Notes: generated by a model from the sequence alone, not told the origin. DNA of 60,387 bases from Bacteroidales bacterium (GCA_017443465.1 JAFRXO010000046.1:1-60387); one strand, 5' to 3'. Counted from the first letter of the stretch, positions 1-10,454 are shown. A program made the numbers and translations.

Positions 1-7
1 CTTTTTT

Positions 8-70
8 GTGGACGAACTACCGAAAATATGAAACTCGTCCACAAATCCAGCCTTTTCCGTGGACGAGATT
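8..70. repeat. Inverted/direct copies of a GTGGACGAG motif
   Basis: Three copies of a short motif lie here: GTGGACGA at 8-15, its reverse complement TCGTCCAC at 35-42, and GTGGACGAG at 59-67. The first two can form an 8-bp stem with a 19-nt loop. Neither strand has a T-run after the stem, so it does not look like a terminator. Function unknown. It could be a regulator site or the edge of a repeat family that continues outside the window. Confidence 0.4.
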
Positions 71-96
71 GATCAAATGGCCTTGGGCCTGAAAAT

Positions 97-140
97 AGAA
101 AAAGAGAGTGACCAATAATCACTTATTAGTCACCCTCTTT
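97..140 (-). terminator. Rho-independent terminator of tRNA-Ser(UGA)
   Basis: On the minus strand, just downstream of the tRNA, a 17-bp stem (arms 102-118 and 123-139, two G-U pairs) closes a 4-nt loop and runs into a T-rich tract. This is a clear intrinsic terminator for the tRNA transcript. Confidence 0.85.
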
Positions 141-142
141 TG

Positions 143-227
143 CGGAGAGTGAGGGATTCGAACCCCCGGTACCTCGCGGTACAACGGTTTTCAAGACCGC
201 CTCCATAAACCACTCGGACAACTCTCC
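143..227 (-). tRNA. tRNA-Ser (anticodon UGA)
   Basis: Reading the minus strand, the 7-bp acceptor stem GGAGAGT/ACTCTCC, the T-arm GGTTCGAATCC and a long variable arm typical of class II serine tRNAs are all visible. The anticodon loop CTTGAAA gives TGA, which decodes UCA. CCA is not encoded. The gene stands alone, with its own terminator downstream. A second serine tRNA (GGA anticodon) lies about 10 kb away on the other strand. Confidence 0.95.
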
Positions 228-329
228 TTTGGCCCTTGACTTCCGGAAAAAGATCGTAACTCCGGAAAAGGACTGCAAATATAATTATTCTGCAGTATTT
301 ATCAAAATCACTCCTTCACATAAAATTCA

Positions 330-337
330 TATCTTTG
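330..337 (+). promoter_or_regulatory. Bacteroidota -7 element upstream of the GH2 gene
   Basis: TATCTTTG matches the TAnnTTTG -7 consensus of the Bacteroidota primary sigma factor exactly. It would start transcription near 344, about 18 nt before the ATG. No clear -33 TTTG box is seen. Confidence 0.6.
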
Positions 338-361
338 TGTCAGGACCATTTTTAGAATCAT

Positions 362-3082
362 ATGAGATACTCAGTTCTGGCGGCCGCAGTGTGCGCGGCT
401 TTCGCTGTTTGTTCGTGCGGATCCCGCGATGTGCGGACCGAAACCCTTTTGGATACGGGCTGGAGATTCCATAGGGGAGAGGAGCCCGGCTGGTTCACTG
501 ACGCCGTCGCTCAGGGGCCCGCTGCGTTAAAATTCGACGATTCGGCGTGGCAGGAGGTTGAGGTGCCCCATGACTGGGCGATCTACGGCCCCTTCGACGA
601 AGAGAACGATCTCCAGACAACTATGATAATCCAGGACGGCGAGAGGGTACCGCAGAAGCACACCGGCCGGACCGGGGGACTCCCATATGTCGGTGTTGGC
701 TGGTACCGGACAACTTTCAACGTGCCTGCGGGCCGCAGGGCGGTACTGGTCTTCGACGGGGCCATGAGCCAGGCGAGGGTCTGGGTCAACGGGAAGCAGG
801 TGGCATGGTGGCCGTGTGGCTACAACTCCTTCTGGTGCGACGTGACGGATGCCCTGGAAGGCCGGAAGAACACTCTGGCGGTGCGGCTGGAGAACCTGCC
901 ACAATCATCCAGATGGTATCCCGGCGCAGGCCTGTTCCGAAACGTCCATCTCATTGTGACCGGCGAGGCCAGGATTCCGGTCTGGGGAATACAGGTGACT
1001 ACTCCTCAGGTCAGTGCATCTTCGGCCACTGCATATGTAAGGACTACGGTCGAGGGTGCCGGGACCGATGAGGGCGGCAAGAAAGGAACCACCGTACGCA
1101 CAACCATTTACAGCCCCGCCGGGGAGGTTGTGGCGACCGGGGAGGCAGAGACGGGGCAATCAGAGACCGGCAGCTCCAGCAGCAGCACCACCGGCAGCTC
1201 CACCACCTCCATCGCCGAGACCAGCCTTACCATAAGCAACCCGCAGCTCTGGAGCCCATCCAGCCCGAACCTGTACATATGCACATCCGAAGTCCTCGTG
1301 GGCGGCAGGGTAGTGGACCGCAGCTCAGTCAGCTTCGGCTTCCGTAAAGTCGAATTCTCCCCCGAAAGGGGAATGCTCTTAAACGGCGAGCCACTGAAAT
1401 TCCAGGGCGTCTGCATGCATCATGACCTCGGCCCACTCGGCTCCGCAGTCAACGAAAGCGCCATCAGGCACCAGGTCGAGATGCTCAAGGATATGGGCTG
1501 CAACGCCATACGCACTTCGCACAACATGCCCGCCCCTGAACTTGTCCGCATATGCGACCAGACCGGAATGATGCTGATGGTCGAGCCGTTCGACGAATGG
1601 GACAAGGCCAAGTGCAAGAACGGTTATCACCTCTTCTTCGACGAATGGGCCGAAAAAGACATGGTCAACATGATCCGCCAGTTCCGCAACAGCCCCAGCG
1701 TGGTGATGTGGAGCATAGGCAATGAGGTGCCCACCCAGAGCTCCCCGGACGGAGTGAAAGTAGTCGAATTCCTACAGGACATATGCCATCGTGAGGATCC
1801 TACCCGCCCGGTTACCTGCGGGATGGACAGGGTTGACGACATCCTCAAGAACGGGTTCGGCGCCGCGCTGGACATCCCCGGGATCAACTACCGCACATTC
1901 AAATATCTAGAAGCATATACGACTCTTCCCCAGGGACTTATCCTCGGCTCGGAAACCGGTTCCACTATTTCCTCCCGCGGGGTTTACAAGCTCCCGGCCG
2001 AGAAACGCTTCGGCGCCATGGACCCCGACCACCAGTGCTCTGCATATGACCAGGACGCCGCCTGGTGGTCCAACACTCCGGATGTGGATTTTGCCCTTGC
2101 GGATGACTATCCCTGGACCCTCGGCCAGTTCGTCTGGACCGGATGGGACTACCTCGGAGAACCCACTCCATATGGGATCAATTCCTGGCCGAACCATTCT
2201 TCCATGTTCGGCATAGTGGACCTGGCATCGATTCCGAAAGACCGCTACTGGCTCTTCCGCTCTGTCTGGAACACCGGATCCCCGACCCTGCACGTGCTTC
2301 CTCATTGGAACTGGGAAGAAGAGGCTGCCGGCAAGGGCGGCAAGCTGGACGTCCCGGTGTACGTTTACACTTCCTGGCCTGAGGCCGAGCTCTTCGTCAA
2401 CGGGGTCTCGATGGGAAGGGTACGCAAGACATCCCGCGTTGACTATGCCAAAGGCGGCCGCCTCTACAACACCGGCCGCGTCGCGGAGCGCTTCAAGAAA
2501 GAGGCAAAGCCCTCTGGGACATATGGTTCCTGGGCCACTGCGACGGACGGACGCACCCAGGGCGGACAATGCGAACCGCTCGACGGACGATACAGGCTCA
2601 TATGGCCGGCCGTCCCGTATCAGAGCGGAGAACTGAAAGTGATCGCATATGACCAGAACGGCGCGGCGGTTGACACGGCATATGTCCGCACTGCCGGAGC
2701 TCCGGACCACATAGTCTTGACGGCAACTTGCGGGAACTATTCGGAGCTCTTCGACGGGAAGCCGGAGCAGAGCGTCTCGGGCGGGCTCGATGCCGGAAGC
2801 AAAGATCTGCTCTATGTCACGGCTTCGGTAGTGGACAAGGACGGAAACCTCTGTCCGGAAGCATCTGACCTGCTGTCATTCAAGGTCTCCGGACCGGCTT
2901 CGTTCAGGGCCGCGGCGAACGGAGACCCGACCTGCCTCTATCCCTTCCATGAGCCGCAGATGCCAGTCTTCTCCGGAAGGGCGACTGTAATCGTATCAGC
3001 CTCCAAATCAAGCGGAAACGCCGTTCTGGAGGCCTCGGCGCCCGGACTGAAGTCCGCCAGCCTCCCGATAGAGGTGAGGTGA
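362..3082 (+). CDS. Exported GH2 beta-glycosidase (beta-galactosidase-like lipoprotein)
   Basis: This 906-aa exo-glycosidase of family GH2 begins with a lipoprotein signal whose lipobox ends at Cys19, so it is probably anchored in an outer or periplasmic membrane leaflet. It has an N-terminal jelly-roll (about 25-200), an immunoglobulin-like domain, a TIM barrel (about 330-620) and C-terminal beta-sandwich domains. The acid/base Glu sits in SIGNEVP (about E455) and the likely nucleophile in LGSETGS (about E531). The substrate could be a beta-galactoside or beta-glucuronide; the motifs do not decide. A Ser/Thr-rich stretch (about 260-290) interrupts the immunoglobulin-like domain. The ATG lies inside a CATATG and follows the -7 element at the right distance. 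The gene stands upstream of the ATP synthase operon but has its own promoter and is functionally unrelated to it. Confidence 0.9.
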   Translation: MRYSVLAAAVCAAFAVCSCGSRDVRTETLLDTGWRFHRGEEPGWFTDAVAQGPAALKFDDSAWQEVEVPHDWAIYGPFDEENDLQTTMIIQDGERVPQKHTGRTGGLPYVGVGWYRTTFNVPAGRRAVLVFDGAMSQARVWVNGKQVAWWPCGYNSFWCDVTDALEGRKNTLAVRLENLPQSSRWYPGAGLFRNVHLIVTGEARIPVWGIQVTTPQVSASSATAYVRTTVEGAGTDEGGKKGTTVRTTIYSPAGEVVATGEAETGQSETGSSSSSTTGSSTTSIAETSLTISNPQLWSPSSPNLYICTSEVLVGGRVVDRSSVSFGFRKVEFSPERGMLLNGEPLKFQGVCMHHDLGPLGSAVNESAIRHQVEMLKDMGCNAIRTSHNMPAPELVRICDQTGMMLMVEPFDEWDKAKCKNGYHLFFDEWAEKDMVNMIRQFRNSPSVVMWSIGNEVPTQSSPDGVKVVEFLQDICHREDPTRPVTCGMDRVDDILKNGFGAALDIPGINYRTFKYLEAYTTLPQGLILGSETGSTISSRGVYKLPAEKRFGAMDPDHQCSAYDQDAAWWSNTPDVDFALADDYPWTLGQFVWTGWDYLGEPTPYGINSWPNHSSMFGIVDLASIPKDRYWLFRSVWNTGSPTLHVLPHWNWEEEAAGKGGKLDVPVYVYTSWPEAELFVNGVSMGRVRKTSRVDYAKGGRLYNTGRVAERFKKEAKPSGTYGSWATATDGRTQGGQCEPLDGRYRLIWPAVPYQSGELKVIAYDQNGAAVDTAYVRTAGAPDHIVLTATCGNYSELFDGKPEQSVSGGLDAGSKDLLYVTASVVDKDGNLCPEASDLLSFKVSGPASFRAAANGDPTCLYPFHEPQMPVFSGRATVIVSASKSSGNAVLEASAPGLKSASLPIEVR

Positions 3083-3090
3083 CACATATG

Positions 3091-4687
<1,597 letters not shown>

Positions 4688-4699
4688 CAGCGCGGTCAT

Positions 4700-4951
4700 A
4701 TGCCTGATTATCCCATAAGACTCGAGATCATCACTCCGGAAGAGACCATTGTCAGCACCGATGTCAGCAAGGTCTTCCTTCCAGGGACCCTCGGCCCGTT
4801 CGAGGTCCTCAGGGACCACGCGCCGATCATATCCTCTCTCGAGGCCGGGACGATCACATATGAAAGTGCGGACGGTGAGAACAGCCTCGCGATCCGATCC
4901 GGATTCGCGGAGGTGAGGAATAACAAGGTCGAAGTGTGCGCCGAGATATGA
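4700..4951 (+). CDS. atpC: F1 ATP synthase subunit epsilon, short form
   Basis: This 83-aa protein matches only the N-terminal beta-sandwich of epsilon (LEIITPEETIVSTDVSKVFLPG). The C-terminal helical hairpin that inhibits ATP hydrolysis in many bacteria is absent, so regulation by epsilon extension is not expected. A short epsilon is common in Bacteroidota, so this is not a truncation mutant. The stop codon overlaps the atpB start in an ATGA (4948-4951), which suggests translational coupling. The ATG is part of a CATATG. Confidence 0.95.
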   Translation: MPDYPIRLEIITPEETIVSTDVSKVFLPGTLGPFEVLRDHAPIISSLEAGTITYESADGENSLAIRSGFAEVRNNKVEVCAEI

Positions 4952-6009
4952 AAAGATTCTTCTGCATATGCCTTCTGTTGCTGACGCTCGTTCCCTGTGC
5001 GCCGGCGATCGCGGCGTCTGCAGCGGGGAAAGAGGCCTCCGACACTTCCGAAATCAACGTTTCAGATGTCATTTTCAGCCATATCGGAGATTCATATGAA
5101 TGGCATATGTGGACGTGGAAGGGCCATCCGGTGGCTATCTACCTTCCTGTTATCCTCTACTCCAAGACCAGCGGGTGGCATGTCTTCTCATCGAAGCATA
5201 TAGCTGAAGGTGAGACATATGAAGGCTTCCGGATCCAGTCCGACGAGCTGAAATACTCCAACAAGCTGGTTGAGGTCGCCCCTGACGGCAGCGTCACGCG
5301 TCCGCTGGACCTTTCCATTACGAAGAACGTGCTGTCCCTTATGATCAGTTCCCTGCTGATCCTGGTAATAGTGCTCCTTACTGCTCGCTGGTACAGGACC
5401 CACGACAGCGAGAAGAAGGCTCCGGAGGGGCTGGCGGCGTTCATGGAACCGGTCATAATGATGATCCATGAGATGGCCCGGGAGAACATTGGGGAGGAGG
5501 ACTACAAAAAGTATTCTCCTTACCTGATCACTGTCTTCCTGTTCATAATCACCAACAATTTCCTGGGGATTATCCCGATCTTCCCGGGCGGGGCCAATCT
5601 CACTGGAAACATAGCCTGTACCCTGGTCCTCGCACTGTTTACTTTCTTCATAGTCAATCTTTTCGGGAACAAGGAGTACTACAGGGAAATCTTCCTCCCG
5701 GATGTGCCCGGGTTCCTGAAACCCATTATGCCGGTTATCGAGGTGTTCAGCGCCCTCATGAAGCCGGTGTCCCTTACCGTGAGGCTTTTTGCGAATATGC
5801 TCGCTGGCCACATCCAGATACTGAGCGTAATGTGCCTTATCTTTATCATGGCCAAGTACGGAGGCCTGCTGCTGGGCGGAATGACCATAGTGTCAGTGGC
5901 TTTCGGCTTGTTCCTCGATGTACTCGAGCTGCTTATTTCCTTTATCCAGGCCTTTGTGTTCACCATGCTGTCGTCGATCTACATCGGCCTGGCTCACCAG
6001 AAAGAATGA
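4948..6009 (+). CDS. atpB: F0 ATP synthase subunit a
   Basis: This 353-aa membrane subunit forms the proton half-channels next to the c ring. It starts with a cleavable signal sequence and an extra N-terminal periplasmic domain (about 30-110), a known feature of Bacteroidota a subunits. About five or six membrane helices follow. The essential arginine is in SLTVRLFANMLAGH (about R279). The ATG at 4948 overlapping the atpC stop is preferred; a GTG 12 nt upstream (4936) is also open but gives a worse signal peptide. The extra small gene often found between atpC and atpB in this phylum is missing. Confidence 0.95.
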   Translation: MKRFFCICLLLLTLVPCAPAIAASAAGKEASDTSEINVSDVIFSHIGDSYEWHMWTWKGHPVAIYLPVILYSKTSGWHVFSSKHIAEGETYEGFRIQSDELKYSNKLVEVAPDGSVTRPLDLSITKNVLSLMISSLLILVIVLLTARWYRTHDSEKKAPEGLAAFMEPVIMMIHEMARENIGEEDYKKYSPYLITVFLFIITNNFLGIIPIFPGGANLTGNIACTLVLALFTFFIVNLFGNKEYYREIFLPDVPGFLKPIMPVIEVFSALMKPVSLTVRLFANMLAGHIQILSVMCLIFIMAKYGGLLLGGMTIVSVAFGLFLDVLELLISFIQAFVFTMLSSIYIGLAHQKE

Positions 6010-6039
6010 AACATATAAACTATCTTAAACTATAACATC

Positions 6040-6297
6040 ATGTTACTTTTCACAATCCTTCAGGCAGTTGCCGGAGCATCTCTCGGCAAGTTCGGTTGCG
6101 TCATCGGAGCTGCTATAGCTGCTTTCGCCGCTGCATATGGAATCGGAAAGATCGGTCAGGCCGTCATGGAAGCCATGGCCCGTCAGCCCGAGTCCGCAGG
6201 TAACCTTCGTTCCAGCATGATCATCGTTGCCGGTATGATCGAGGGTGCCGCTTTGTTTGCAATCATCGCTTGTGTTCTCGGCCTGTTCGTTGGGTAG
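6040..6297 (+). CDS. atpE: F0 ATP synthase subunit c
   Basis: This 85-aa double-helix proteolipid makes the rotor ring. The polar loop ARQPES and the ion-binding glutamate in GMIEGAALF (about E68) are clear. Compared with sodium-driven rings, helix 1 lacks the glutamine 12 residues before ARQPE, and the carboxylate is followed by Gly-Ala rather than Ser-Thr. That argues for proton coupling, by comparison with the known Ilyobacter-type motif. Confidence 0.96.
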   Translation: MLLFTILQAVAGASLGKFGCVIGAAIAAFAAAYGIGKIGQAVMEAMARQPESAGNLRSSMIIVAGMIEGAALFAIIACVLGLFVG

Positions 6298-6303
6298 CCT
6301 GCC

Positions 6304-6816
6304 ATGTCCCTTGTGACTCCTGACATAGGACTCATCTTCTGGATGGTCCTGGTCTTCGGCCTGTTGTTCTTCATCCTTGCAAAGGTCGGACTCCCCACCG
6401 TGACCAATATGGTCGAGAAACGGACGGATGGGATCCGGAAAGCCTTGAAGGATGCTCAGGTGGCCGAGGAGAGAATGCATGGACTGGCCAGGGAGCAGAA
6501 GGAGCTCATTGACAAGACCAGGGCGGAGCAGCTGAAGATGCTTCAGGAGGCTTCCGCCGAGAAGGAGCGCATAATCGCCGAGGCGAAGGTCCAGGCCGGG
6601 GAGGAGGCTTCGAAGATCCTCTCTGCCGCCCGCGCGGAGATCGCCCTTGAGAGGGACAATGCCGTGAGGGACATCCGCCGCCAGGTCGCAGACCTGTCGG
6701 TGGCAATCGCCGAAAAGGTGCTTCGCCGTGAACTCGATGCGCAGGGAGGACAGCAGGAATATGCTGAGAAACTTGCGGGGGAACTTACCGACAGTGATCT
6801 GAACAAGGAGGTCTGA
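6304..6816 (+). CDS. atpF: F0 ATP synthase subunit b
   Basis: This 170-aa peripheral-stalk protein has one N-terminal membrane helix (about 8-28) followed by a long charged, alanine-rich coiled coil. The LDAQGGQQEYAEKLAGEL-type C-terminus is predicted to meet the delta subunit. It starts 6 nt after atpE and ends 4 nt before atpH. Confidence 0.95.
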   Translation: MSLVTPDIGLIFWMVLVFGLLFFILAKVGLPTVTNMVEKRTDGIRKALKDAQVAEERMHGLAREQKELIDKTRAEQLKMLQEASAEKERIIAEAKVQAGEEASKILSAARAEIALERDNAVRDIRRQVADLSVAIAEKVLRRELDAQGGQQEYAEKLAGELTDSDLNKEV

Positions 6817-6820
6817 GCAT

Positions 6821-7375
6821 ATGGATACGGGTCTGATTTCTTCAAGATATGCCAGGGCACTCCTGCTTCTCGTCGATGAGACGGGTGGCGGGGAGGAGGT
6901 GCTGGCCCAGACCCTTACTCTGTCCCAGGCCCTGTCGTCGGTTCCGCAGCTGCGTCGCGTGCTGGAAGGGCGGGGGGATCTGCCCGTTTCCGGCAAACTG
7001 CAGCTTTTCGAGTCGGTCCTCGGGGGCAAAAAGCTCGCTCCGGAACTCAGGCAGTTCATCACTCTGGTGATACGCTCCGGGCGTGTTTCATTGCTCCGTT
7101 ACATCTTTTCTTCCTTCCAGAGGCTCTGGTACCGGTCCAGGAAGATCAAACTGTGCCATCTGACTGTGACGTCTCCGTCGCGCTCCCTGGAGGAGCAGCT
7201 GGAGGAGTTCGTCAGGAAGAACACCGGCTGTTCGGTGCAGATGACCACCGAGGTCAAACCCGACATAGTCGGGGGCTTTGTTTTCGAGGTGGATGACTGG
7301 CTGATAGATGCTTCCGTCAAGACACAGCTCGAAACTATCCGGCGCGGATTCATGGAGATGAATGCCGCCCATTAA
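6821..7375 (+). CDS. atpH: F1 ATP synthase subunit delta
   Basis: This 184-aa delta (OSCP-like) subunit joins F1 to the b stalk. It opens with the family pattern ISSRYARALL and ends with the conserved PDIVGGFVFEVDD...DASVKTQLETIRR region. The length is normal. The ATG is inside a CATATG, and the gene lies tightly between atpF and atpA. Confidence 0.94.
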   Translation: MDTGLISSRYARALLLLVDETGGGEEVLAQTLTLSQALSSVPQLRRVLEGRGDLPVSGKLQLFESVLGGKKLAPELRQFITLVIRSGRVSLLRYIFSSFQRLWYRSRKIKLCHLTVTSPSRSLEEQLEEFVRKNTGCSVQMTTEVKPDIVGGFVFEVDDWLIDASVKTQLETIRRGFMEMNAAH

Positions 7376-7401
7376 TTGAGATCATTTGAATATTTAAGCA
7401 T

Positions 7402-8985
7402 ATGGCAGATAGCATAAGGCCCAGCGAAATCTCCCAGATCCTCCTTCAGCAGCTGAAGGGGATTGGCAGCGATGCACGCTTCGACGAGATGGGCAAGGTC
7501 CTTCAGGTCAGCGACGGAGTCGCGCGTATGTGGGGACTGGTTAACGCCGAGGCAGGCGAGCTTCTCGAATTCGAAAGCGGGGTCATGGGAGTCGTCATGA
7601 ACCTTGAGGAGGACAATGTTGGTGCGGTCCTTCTCGGCCCGACTGATGAGGTCACTGAAGGGATGACCGTCCGCAGGACAGGGAGGATCGCCTCTATCCG
7701 TGTGGGTGAGAACATGCTCGGAAGGGTAGTGGATCCCCTGGGCAATCCGCTTGACGGCAAGGGCCCGGTCACCGGGGATTTCGTGGAGATGCCTCTTGAG
7801 AGAAGGGCTCCCGGAGTCGTTTTCCGCCAGCCCGTTAACGAACCTCTCCAGACCGGTATCAAGTCGATAGACGCCATGATTCCAATCGGAAGGGGACAGA
7901 GGGAGCTGATTATCGGCGACCGCCAGACAGGAAAGACTTCCATAGCGATCGACACCATCATCAACCAGCGTCCCGGCTTCGAGGCAGGTAATCCGGTCTA
8001 TTGCATATATGTCGCTGTAGGCCAGAAGGCTTCGACAGTGGCCGCTATTGTGGAGAGCCTGCGTGAGCGTGGAGCAATGGACTATACGATAGTCGTTTCC
8101 GCTACTGCGGCCGATCCTGCCGCGCTTCAATACTATGCTCCTTTCGCGGGTGCTGCCATAGGGGAGTATTTCCGCGACACCGGACGTGACGCCCTGGTGG
8201 TATATGATGACCTGTCCAAGCAGGCCGTGGCCTATCGCGAGGTGTCCCTGATCCTGCGCCGTCCTTCGGGACGCGAGGCTTATCCGGGTGACGTGTTCTA
8301 CCTTCATTCCCGTCTTCTCGAGAGGGCGGCTAAGATCATCGACCAGCAGGAGGTTGCCGAGCAGATGAACGACCTCCCGGAGTCCCTGAAGGGGAAGGTG
8401 AAGGCAGGAGGTTCTCTGACTGCCCTTCCGATCATCGAGACCCAGGCTGGAGACGTCTCAGCCTATATTCCGACCAATGTGATTTCCATCACCGACGGCC
8501 AGATCTACCTGGAGTCCTCCCTGTTCAACCAGGGGTTCAGGCCTGCCATCAATGTCGGAATCTCGGTGTCCAGGGTTGGAGGAAGCGCACAGGTGAAGAG
8601 CATGAAGAAGGTCGCCGGTACCCTGAAGATCGACCAGGCCCAGTACGAGGAGCTGGAAACTTTCTCAAAGTTCTCCTCCGATGTGGACAAGGTGACTGCC
8701 ATGACTCTGGACAAGGGGCGCAAGAACAACCAGCTCCTTATCCAGCCGAAGTATTCGCCTATGCCTGTCGGTGAGCAGATTGCGATTCTCTATTGCGGCA
8801 CCCATGCCCTGATGGAGGATATCCCCATTGACAAGGTGCGTGCGTTCCAGGATTCTTTCCTGGAGAGGATGCGTTCTTCGCATACTGATGTCCTTGAGGC
8901 CCTCTCTGAAGGAAAGTTCGATGAATCACTGACTTCGGTTATCGAGTCCGAGGCCTCGATGGTAGTTTTGCAGTTCAAGCAGTAG
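7402..8985 (+). CDS. atpA: F1 ATP synthase subunit alpha
   Basis: This 527-aa non-catalytic nucleotide-binding subunit has the P-loop GDRQTGKT near residue 172 and the conserved stretch [20 protein letters not shown]. The beta-barrel, nucleotide-binding and helical C-terminal domains are all intact. The ATG lies in a CATATG. The stop codon is one base before atpG. Confidence 0.98.
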   Translation: MADSIRPSEISQILLQQLKGIGSDARFDEMGKVLQVSDGVARMWGLVNAEAGELLEFESGVMGVVMNLEEDNVGAVLLGPTDEVTEGMTVRRTGRIASIRVGENMLGRVVDPLGNPLDGKGPVTGDFVEMPLERRAPGVVFRQPVNEPLQTGIKSIDAMIPIGRGQRELIIGDRQTGKTSIAIDTIINQRPGFEAGNPVYCIYVAVGQKASTVAAIVESLRERGAMDYTIVVSATAADPAALQYYAPFAGAAIGEYFRDTGRDALVVYDDLSKQAVAYREVSLILRRPSGREAYPGDVFYLHSRLLERAAKIIDQQEVAEQMNDLPESLKGKVKAGGSLTALPIIETQAGDVSAYIPTNVISITDGQIYLESSLFNQGFRPAINVGISVSRVGGSAQVKSMKKVAGTLKIDQAQYEELETFSKFSSDVDKVTAMTLDKGRKNNQLLIQPKYSPMPVGEQIAILYCGTHALMEDIPIDKVRAFQDSFLERMRSSHTDVLEALSEGKFDESLTSVIESEASMVVLQFKQ

Positions 8986-8986
8986 G

Positions 8987-9862
8987 ATGCCGTCGCTCAA
9001 GGAAATAAAGGGACGCATCAATTCGGTGCGAAGTACGCTGAAGATCACTTCTGCGATGAAGATGGTGGCTTCGGCGAAACTGCACCGTGCTCAGGGGGCT
9101 ATCGCGAATATGCTTCCATATGAGCGCAAACTCCACAATGTGCTGGTCCATCTTATGGCCGAAGGTGTTTCCGTGCCGGGCGGGGCTTCTGGTTCGGCCG
9201 CGCTGATGGAGCAGCGTGAGGTGCGCCGGGTTGCGATAATCGCTTTCGCGTCCAATTCGTCACTGTGCGGGGCTTTCAATTCGAATGCTGTCCGTGCTGT
9301 GAAGGCGGTCATATCGGAGTACCGCAATGCGGGTCTTAAGCCCTCGGACATCACTGTCTATTCGGTCGGAAGGAAGATGGCCGATGCAATGAAGCGCCTG
9401 GGATATGCCTCGCCGGAGGATTTTTCCAAGCTTTCGGACAAGCCATCATATGCCCCGGCGGCCGAGTTGGCGCAGAAGATAATGGACCTCTATCTGGACG
9501 GGACATATGACCGTGTGGAACTAGTTTATAATCATTTCGCTTCTACTTCTTCGCAGCCTTCGGTGCGGGAGACTTACCTGCCGCTTTCTCTGCCTGGCGG
9601 AGAGGGGGGATGCGATTACATCGTGGAGCCTTCCCGGGAGGTTTTGCTGGAGCGTCTGATGCCTCTTTCTACGCGTCTGAAGGTTTACACTGTGCTGCTG
9701 GATTCTTCGGCTGCTGAGCATGCGGCCAGGACCGTGGCTATGCAGATTGCAACAGACAATGGTAACGAGCTTCTCTCGGACCTGACCCTGGAGTACAACA
9801 AGGGCCGACAGCAGAAGATCACTTCAGAGATCCTTGATATAGTGGGCGGAAGCTTGCAGTAG
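8987..9862 (+). CDS. atpG: F1 ATP synthase subunit gamma
   Basis: This 291-aa central shaft has N- and C-terminal helices that form the coiled coil inside F1. The N-terminus IKGRINSVRSTLKITSAMKMVASAKL and the C-terminal stretch LTLEYNKGRQQKITSEILDIVGG are family hallmarks. It is the last gene of the operon and is followed by an intrinsic terminator. Confidence 0.97.
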   Translation: MPSLKEIKGRINSVRSTLKITSAMKMVASAKLHRAQGAIANMLPYERKLHNVLVHLMAEGVSVPGGASGSAALMEQREVRRVAIIAFASNSSLCGAFNSNAVRAVKAVISEYRNAGLKPSDITVYSVGRKMADAMKRLGYASPEDFSKLSDKPSYAPAAELAQKIMDLYLDGTYDRVELVYNHFASTSSQPSVRETYLPLSLPGGEGGCDYIVEPSREVLLERLMPLSTRLKVYTVLLDSSAAEHAARTVAMQIATDNGNELLSDLTLEYNKGRQQKITSEILDIVGGSLQ

Positions 9863-9885
9863 GTGCTTCCTCCTATCCGGGCAAT

Positions 9886-9922
9886 AAAAAAAAAAGCATG
9901 TCGTCACGACAGGCCTTTTTCG
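9886..9922 (+). terminator. Terminator of the ATP synthase operon
   Basis: An A-rich tract, an imperfect stem centred on TGTCG-TCA-CGACA (about 9899-9911) with flanking GC pairs, and a T-run at 9916-9922 form a terminator that may work in both directions. The rest of 9923-10101 is AT-rich and shows no gene. Confidence 0.7.
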
Positions 9923-10101
9923 TTCTTCACTTATTCAACTGTTATATCTCTAGCTTATTTTTTTATTTATGTCTCTGACTGCTCTATAGGCGATTTTCGT
10001 GCCAAAACGAATCTTTTCCGGAATTTTTTCAAAATATTTTTAAAATTTTGGGAATAGAAAGGATTTTCTTATTTTTGCAGTCCCAAATACGAATAAGTCC
10101 T

Positions 10102-10189
10102 GGAGAGATGCTCGAGTGGCTTAAGAGGCACGCCTGGAAAGCGTGTAAACCCCTAAAGGGTTTCCCGAGTTCGAATCTCGGTCTCTCCG
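10102..10189 (+). tRNA. tRNA-Ser (anticodon GGA)
   Basis: The acceptor stem GGAGAGA/TCTCTCC, the anticodon loop CTGGAAA (GGA, reading UCC/UCU), a long variable arm and the T-arm GAGTTCGAATCTC are all visible. It is a class II serine tRNA. CCA is not encoded. Instead of a normal terminator it is followed directly by a large folded inverted-repeat element at 10191-10319. Confidence 0.95.
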
Positions 10190-10190
10190 C

Positions 10191-10319
10191 AGAAAGGTTT
10201 GCAGCCCAGCGCATTAGCGCTGGGCTGTTTCCGTGTCAGGCGGACGGGGAGCTTGCTCACCAGTCCGCCTGATAACGGAACAGCCTATTCGACCGCAGGT
10301 CGAGGCTGCAAACCTTTCT
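10191..10319. repeat. Cloverleaf-like nested inverted repeat after tRNA-Ser
   Basis: The outer arms at 10191-10206 and 10304-10319 are perfect 16-bp complements. Inside lie three hairpins: a 9-bp stem at 10204-10225 with an ATTA loop, a long stem at 10225-10283 that includes a perfect 10-bp stretch (10236-10245 with 10263-10272), and a 6-bp stem at 10289-10303 with a GCA loop. The outermost GCC can pair in either the closing stem or hairpin 1. No open reading frame is convincing. It could be a structured RNA, a terminator or processing element for the tRNA, or a non-autonomous mobile element. Confidence 0.65.
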
Positions 10320-10339
10320 GAAGCCCCCCAGGAGACAAA

Positions 10340-10447
10340 GAGATAGCGCGAGCGCAGCGAAGCGGAATCTCGGCAAGGCGGGGCGAGATGTCGGAGGGCG
10401 CTAGCCCGACGAAATCTCGGAGAGGATTATGACGGAATCTCGGAGAG
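10340..10447. repeat. Copies of a GAATCTCGG motif resembling the tRNA 3' end
   Basis: CGGAATCTCGG at 10363-10373, CGAAATCTCGGAGAG at 10410-10424 and CGGAATCTCGGAGAG at 10433-10447 repeat the GAATCTCGG found in the T-arm of the preceding tRNA-Ser (10173-10181). The stretch 10384-10419 can also fold, pairing CGAGAT with ATCTCG. It fills the gap before the convergent isomerase gene and holds no credible ORF. Confidence 0.5.
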
Positions 10448-10454
10448 AAGTATC

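Noticed and set aside
1907-2710. 267-aa minus-strand ORF opposite the GH2 gene
   Set aside because: No domain or signal, and the plus-strand GH2 catalytic domain is intact.
6040-6297. Sodium-driven ATP synthase ring
   Set aside because: The c subunit lacks the helix-1 Gln and the Ser/Thr after the carboxylate seen in sodium-binding rings.
6043-8307. Long minus-strand ORFs (339 aa at 6043-7062 and 311 aa at 7372-8307) opposite atpE-atpA
   Set aside because: They lie exactly opposite well-supported ATP synthase genes, read as low-quality composition with no recognisable domains, and are explained by codon bias of the true strand.
9886-9895. Run of ten A as a frameshift site
   Set aside because: It is outside any gene and forms part of the ATP operon terminator.
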